Origin: Pedobacter jeongneungensis
Lineage (GTDB): Bacteria; Bacteroidota; Bacteroidia; Sphingobacteriales; Sphingobacteriaceae
Direction of reading: 5' to 3'
DNA length: 64,000 nucleotides
NCBI RefSeq assembly: GCF_000633455.1
Contig: NZ_AYMG01000039.1
Location: 62,001 to 126,000 of the forward strand
Shown here: positions 60,866 to 64,000 of the stretch, piece by piece
How the letters are laid out: every line of letters starts with the position of its first letter
Numbering within the stretch: position 1 is the stretch's first letter
Notes under the pieces: model-generated
The model's input: the letters and a program-made list of their open reading frames with translations, nothing else
What the model was told of the DNA's origin: nothing
Database searches by the model: none
Translations under genes and position numbers: made by a program

Positions 60866-63800
60866 TCAAACATGCAATGATTTATCCCCTTCTTCTTTGC
60901 TGGTATAAAAGCTTCTGAGCAGACTTGGCAACGCAATTAGCAACAGCGGTAATGCTACAATAAACCCACCGATCACCGCAATGGCCAATGGTTGATGCAA
61001 TTGCGCACCTGCCCCTATACCAAGGGCTAATGGCATTAAGGCGATGATTGCACCCAATGCCGTCATTAGTTTTGGTCTTAGCCTCGTTGAAATGGCAAAG
61101 GTGATTGCGTCGTCTACATTTTTTTCCTGCAGGGATTCTTTAAATTGTAAAAAGGTAAATACGGCGTTTTCTCCGATTATCCCCACAATCATGATCAGGC
61201 CCGTATAACTGCCCACATTTAAAGGCGTACCTGTTAACAGTAGAGCGAGGTAACTCCCTGAAATGCCCAATACTGAAATCAACAGGATTAAAAACGCCAC
61301 CTTAAAATCTCTGAAAAGGAAAAGAATTACACTAAATACCAATAAACTTGAGGCAATTAAAATGGTAAGCAGTTCGGCAAAAGACTGCTGTTGTTCTTTG
61401 TAGGCCCCTCCATATTCGATATGGTAGCCCGATGGCAGGTTAACTTTTCGATTAACCACCGACCGGATATCCTTCATCACGCTTCCCAGATCCCGGTTGT
61501 CTAACCTTGCCGTAATAGCCCCAATGGTTTGTAAGTTCTCCCTATCTACTTCAGCATTACCCGATTGAAGATCCACTTTAGCCAGGTTCTGAATCGGAAC
61601 CGCCATTCCGTTAGGTAGAAAAATTTTAAGCGCTGAGATATCTGATACACCAAAATTCTTGTTTCCGGGATAAACCATCCTGATGGGAGAAAGCTGCTGT
61701 TTATCGTAAAGATCACCGATTACATTGCCCTGCATGGCCGTTTGTACCTGCGACTGAAAGGAAAGCGGCGTAATTCCATATTGCGCGAGCATGGCAAAGT
61801 TGGGCTGAATATTTACTGTTGGTCCTGACAGGATAATGCCATCAAATACATCGGCTGTTCCACTTACCTTCGAAACCAGACCGGCAACTTGTTTAGACAA
61901 TACCTGCAGTTTCTGCTGGTCGTTTCCAAAAATTTTCACCTCAATGGGCTGTGTTGAGCTCATCAGATCGCCCAGCATATCGCCAATTACCTGACCAAAA
62001 TCGACAATCAATGCAGGCTGGGTATGTTCAATATGACTCCTGATTTCAGAAATCACCTCTTCGGTACTCTTTTTATGATTAGGCTTCAGCTGGATCAGGT
62101 AATCTCCGGTATTGGGTTCAGTGATAAAGAATCCCATCTGCGTACCTGTTCTCCTCGAATAAGCCTGTACATCCGGAATTTTAACAATTTCTTTCTCCAC
62201 CTCTCTTAATATCCGATCGGTTTCCTCCAATGAGGTTCCCGGAGGAGATGCATAATCCAGTACAATACTGCCCTCGTCCATTTCGGGCAAAAACCCGGTT
62301 TGCAGCCTTGGGAATACCAAAACGATTGACGCAATGAGCACCAGGATAAAAACATAAGAAATGTATGGTCTTTTAATAAAAAAACGTACCCAGTTCTGCG
62401 ATTTTATTTCATGAACGATTACCTGTTTTCCAGATGCATTGCCGTGCGCATTTTTCGTTAGTAACAGGTAAATTATTGGTAAACCGATCCACGTTACAAA
62501 AAACGAACATACCAATGTAATGATCATGGTATTGGTCATTACCTGAAAATAAGATCCTGCCACACCCGTCATCAGCACAAATGGAATAAAAATCACAATC
62601 GTACTGATGGATGAGCCCAGCATGGCTGGAAAAAGATAACTGATGGCCTTGCTGATTAAAGGAGCCGTTGGCTTGTCAGGATGCTCTTCGTGTGTACGGT
62701 GGATCTGTTCAACTACTACAATCGCATCGTCGATTATCAGTCCGATGGCAGCTGCAATGGCACCCAGTGTCATGATGTTTAGCGAATATCCAATAAAATA
62801 AAGCACAATAACGGTTAAACAGAGCGTAACCGGAATCGTAATCAGTATGGTTGCACTGGCCTTTAGCGATCGTAAAAAAATAATGGCAACAATGATGGCC
62901 AATGCAAGTCCGATCAATAAACTATCGCGTACGCTTTTAACCGATTCGTTAACGAAATCGGCCTGTACATAGTAGGGTTTAATGCTCACTCCTGCCGGAA
63001 GAATATGTTTCAGTTCAGTAACCTTTGCAGCTATTTCGGCAGAAAGATCAACCAGATTTGCATTTGGCTGTTTAATTACGGCAATCAGTATTCCATCTTT
63101 TCCGTTGGCATTAATGCGGGTATATTCTACACTCTGCTGGATATTCACCTTTGCCACATCAACTATCCGTACTGTCCGGTTCCCTTTTCTGGTGAGTACC
63201 AGTTCTTCCAGGTCGTTTTTGGTCTTTACTGTAGCATCAGTTACCGAGAGGTAAAGAAAATTGTTGTCGGACAGGTAACCGTTCGATTTTATAAAATTGG
63301 TCTGTGAAAGTGCAGCCGAAATCTGATCTGGGGAAATACCAAGCGACTGCATCTTCTGCACATCGAGTTCCAGCCAGTATTCTTTGGTTTTACCTCCAAT
63401 TACGCGGATTTCCGAAACGCCATCAACCTGTGATAAAAAAGGTTTTACAGTATAAGTGGCTATTTTTTTAAGTTCGGCAGGAGAATAATTATGACTTTCC
63501 AGACTATATCCGCTAACAGGAAGTATAGAAGGATTCATTTTTTCTACCGAGATGTTTACCCCTGCAGGCAGCGAAGCCGAAATTTTGGCAATCTGCGATT
63601 CGATCCGCTGTTGACTCAGATCGATATCTGCTCCAGGATTCATATAAGCAGAAAGCTCGCAGCTACCGCGGCTGGTGGTACTTCTTACCAATTGCAGATC
63701 GGGCACCTGTTTTACCGCATTCTCCAGGGGGCGGGTAACGGTAACCACCATCTTATCAACCGGCTGAAGTTCTGCTTCGGCAATGATCTTGATCTTCGGA

Positions 63801-63919
63801 AAAGTAATCTCTGGAAAAAGACCCGTTTTAAGCTGGGTGAACGAGTATACACCGCCAATTAAGATGATGACCAGAACCGCTAAAATGGGATTTTTATGTG
63901 AAATAAAGAATCTATTCAT
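60866..63919 (-). CDS. RND efflux permease (AcrB/CusA superfamily)
   Basis: 1017 residues, near full RND length. Helix 1 (NRFFISHKNPILAVLVIILIGGVYSF), the TM4 relay GLIIDDAIVVVEQIHR with the Asp pair, two periplasmic halves and VGIIGENAVFTFLQFKES (TM10 region, with Glu-Asn in place of the Gly-Lys-Asn of HAE1 pumps) are seen. The sequence diverges from the 14561-17731 pump and resembles the group sometimes annotated as CusA/CzcA or HAE3-like; the Met triad typical of CusA cannot be judged by eye, so substrate is open. Its ATG lies 3 bases after the adaptor stop. Confidence 0.92.
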   Translation of the reverse strand: MNRFFISHKNPILAVLVIILIGGVYSFTQLKTGLFPEITFPKIKIIAEAELQPVDKMVVTVTRPLENAVKQVPDLQLVRSTTSRGSCELSAYMNPGADIDLSQQRIESQIAKISASLPAGVNISVEKMNPSILPVSGYSLESHNYSPAELKKIATYTVKPFLSQVDGVSEIRVIGGKTKEYWLELDVQKMQSLGISPDQISAALSQTNFIKSNGYLSDNNFLYLSVTDATVKTKNDLEELVLTRKGNRTVRIVDVAKVNIQQSVEYTRINANGKDGILIAVIKQPNANLVDLSAEIAAKVTELKHILPAGVSIKPYYVQADFVNESVKSVRDSLLIGLALAIIVAIIFLRSLKASATILITIPVTLCLTVIVLYFIGYSLNIMTLGAIAAAIGLIIDDAIVVVEQIHRTHEEHPDKPTAPLISKAISYLFPAMLGSSISTIVIFIPFVLMTGVAGSYFQVMTNTMIITLVCSFFVTWIGLPIIYLLLTKNAHGNASGKQVIVHEIKSQNWVRFFIKRPYISYVFILVLIASIVLVFPRLQTGFLPEMDEGSIVLDYASPPGTSLEETDRILREVEKEIVKIPDVQAYSRRTGTQMGFFITEPNTGDYLIQLKPNHKKSTEEVISEIRSHIEHTQPALIVDFGQVIGDMLGDLMSSTQPIEVKIFGNDQQKLQVLSKQVAGLVSKVSGTADVFDGIILSGPTVNIQPNFAMLAQYGITPLSFQSQVQTAMQGNVIGDLYDKQQLSPIRMVYPGNKNFGVSDISALKIFLPNGMAVPIQNLAKVDLQSGNAEVDRENLQTIGAITARLDNRDLGSVMKDIRSVVNRKVNLPSGYHIEYGGAYKEQQQSFAELLTILIASSLLVFSVILFLFRDFKVAFLILLISVLGISGSYLALLLTGTPLNVGSYTGLIMIVGIIGENAVFTFLQFKESLQEKNVDDAITFAISTRLRPKLMTALGAIIALMPLALGIGAGAQLHQPLAIAVIGGFIVALPLLLIALPSLLRSFYTSKEEGDKSLHV

Positions 63920-63921
63920 GG

Positions 63922-64000
63922 CTATTGCTGTATTTTTACCCTGGCCGTATCGGCAATACCATAATTTCCGGTTTTGATGATGCGGTCGGTTGTTGAAAAC
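63922..64000 (-). CDS. RND periplasmic adaptor, C-terminal end (partial)
   Basis: The last 25 codons read FSTTDRIIKTGNYGIADTAR and end VKIQQ-TAG at 63922. The phrase matches the C-terminal membrane-proximal region of membrane fusion proteins, and the gene ends three bases before the RND pump. The remainder lies off the right edge, so the adaptor and any outer-membrane channel upstream cannot be seen. Confidence 0.7.
   Translation of the reverse strand, partial: FSTTDRIIKTGNYGIADTARVKIQQ

Overview
The window looks like a chromosomal segment from a Bacteroidota bacterium close to Pedobacter (Sphingobacteriaceae). The grounds are an Oar-like TonB receptor, DUF3606 and DUF4255/CIS_TMP families, a GOB-type subclass B3 metallo-beta-lactamase, intergenic TAnnTTTG promoter boxes, and sparse Shine-Dalgarno signals. 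Genus level is inference. No tRNA, rRNA, CRISPR array, transposase or phage integrase was seen.

Layout. 1-7.6 kb (mostly minus): the 5' part of an aldehyde dehydrogenase, a soluble PAS histidine kinase, a DUF3095 protein, small proteins, and a three-domain LigD DNA-repair ligase next to a DUF3606 protein. 7.7-13 kb: a GT87-like membrane protein, a second DUF3606 gene, a serine hydrolase, a secreted VOC protein, a repeat-packed gene-free stretch (11.3-12.1 kb) and an aldo/keto reductase. 13.1-18.8 kb: a complete tripartite RND efflux operon (adaptor, pump, outer-membrane channel). 19.5-23.7 kb: a lipoprotein, a small ATPase, a predicted acidic protein, an S41 protease and a Crp-like regulator. 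24.2-30.7 kb: an operon of an Oar-like TonB receptor, S1/P1 nuclease, nucleotide pyrophosphatase and glycerophosphodiesterase, best read as phosphate/nucleotide scavenging from organic phosphate. 30.9-33.3 kb: a CHASE3 sensor without a transmitter domain, a lipoprotein and a secreted esterase.

33.3-55.8 kb (minus) is the outstanding feature: a compact extracellular contractile injection system (eCIS, Afp/PVC/MAC-type tailocin) of 18 genes, read right to left: DUF4255 cap protein, unknown 274-aa protein, one sheath, two tube proteins, a 56-aa DUF5908 protein, LysM/tube-initiator, Vgr spike, PAAR tip, gp25, baseplate J, Afp12-like baseplate protein, CIS_TMP protein, two large helical proteins of unknown role, an unknown 306-aa protein, an AAA+ ATPase and a DUF4157 HExxH protein. 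Most junctions overlap or are a few bases apart. A LuxR-type regulator (56.1-57.0 kb) lies just upstream in the same orientation. No classical tail fibre or recognisable toxin is encoded, so the unknown genes between CIS_TMP and the ATPase are the best candidates for new structural (cage/fibre) or cargo components.

57.2-64 kb: a GOB-like metallo-beta-lactamase, an AraC regulator, a DHFR/RibD-like reductase, a 46-aa membrane protein, and a second RND efflux operon (adaptor C-terminus, pump, YncE-like beta-propeller) running off the right edge.
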